Of a stretch of 64,000 bases of DNA, positions 63,812 to 64,000 are shown in pieces. The position numbers and the translations under genes were made by a program. The stretch spans positions 848,464 to 912,463 of the forward strand of contig CP064990.1 of the NCBI GenBank assembly GCA_016699915.1, given 5' to 3'. The DNA is from Neisseriales bacterium. GTDB taxonomy: Bacteria > Pseudomonadota > Gammaproteobacteria > Burkholderiales > Q3-R57-64. The notes under the pieces were generated by a model, which made no database searches, was not told the origin of the DNA, and was given only the letters and a program-made list of their open reading frames with translations. The stretch's first letter is position 1. Each line of letters starts with the position of its first letter.

Positions 63812-64000
63812 GTAGCTTGTACCTCCTGATTTGATAGTAAATTTTAATTTCCTTTATATATTTATAACTAGATAAATCTAAACACAATATCACATGCAAA
63901 AGTTGAAAATCATTAGTCATTATTATGAAACAGTATTTTCAAATACCAACACCTGTCTGATTTGATACTTAACAAATTATCTTTAAATTCCTTATTTTTT
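63812..64000. other. right edge, no gene seen
   Basis: Strongly AT-rich with no frame of note and no clear signal; it would contain the promoter of the small basic protein gene. Confidence 0.5.

Noticed and set aside
63522..63815. 97-codon plus-strand frame at the right end
   Set aside because: The minus strand of the same stretch carries a well-placed AGGAGG, an ATG and protein-like text; the plus frame has neither.
1..64000. CRISPR array or complete insertion sequence
   Set aside because: No regularly spaced repeats and no transposase with inverted ends were found; only integrase and phage-like scraps are present.

Overview
The window looks like a chromosome segment of a host-associated betaproteobacterium of the Burkholderiales type. 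The core gene order points there: rpsB-tsf-pyrH-frr-uppS-cdsA-dxr-rseP-bamA-fabZ-rnhB, xseB-ispA-dxs, accA-tilS, and a monofunctional lysC followed by tRNA-Ser(GCU) all match that group as I know it, and the threonine synthase and ValRS are of the gamma/beta type. The DNA is AT-rich for that group and holds many freshly broken genes, as expected of a lineage in active genome reduction. No species is named, because sequence alone does not settle it.

Layout: 1-1,515 is a broken type III-like DNA methyltransferase. 1,587-21,050 is a dense core block: rpmE, cysS, glnS, fbp, moeA, then the fabZ/bamA/isoprenoid/ribosomal cluster on the minus strand, dxs, ispA and xseB. 21,246-38,384 continues with valS, an unknown operon of small proteins (24,150-24,890), thrC, ackA, phoA, hom, an Mth938-like protein, radA, a complete cydP-cydA-cydB-cydX-ybgE oxidase operon, serB and tilS; accA follows to 39,321. 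At 39,494-39,652 lie tRNA-Val and tRNA-Asp, followed directly by remnants of a tyrosine integrase and a DNA methyltransferase.

40,796-42,824 is a minus-strand cluster of exported proteins: a candidate outer-membrane protein, a 41-aa secreted cysteine-rich peptide (C-x-C-x-C-x4-C-x-C-x-C) and two small exported proteins, each gene with clear signals. 42,921-44,976 is debris of a RecB-like nuclease/helicase, a GltD-like oxidoreductase and a DUF3800 protein. 45,147-50,356 is an intact ygeW-ygeX-ygeY-hyuA catabolic operon in the E. coli gene order. lysC and tRNA-Ser follow at 50,793-52,133, then a phage-like lysis lipoprotein inside a decayed frame, a frameshifted ABC-F gene behind a leader that looks like a translational attenuator, a cyclase-family enzyme and an orphan peptide-binding lipoprotein with a shifted C-terminus. 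From 57,639 to the end nearly everything is decaying: maeB, a NarK-type transporter, hisC and an AlkD-like gene.

Working together: the intact genes cover envelope assembly (BamA, RseP, UppS, CdsA, FabZ), MEP-pathway isoprenoids (Dxs, Dxr, IspA), translation, gluconeogenesis (Fbp), acetate metabolism (AckA), microaerobic respiration (cytochrome bd) and the aspartate-to-threonine route (LysC, Hom, ThrC). The usual skp-lpxD and lpxA-lpxB genes are cleanly missing on both sides of fabZ, so lipid A synthesis may be lost. The most novel-looking items are the cysteine-rich peptide with its exported neighbours, the ABC-F leader, and the small-protein operon between valS and thrC.
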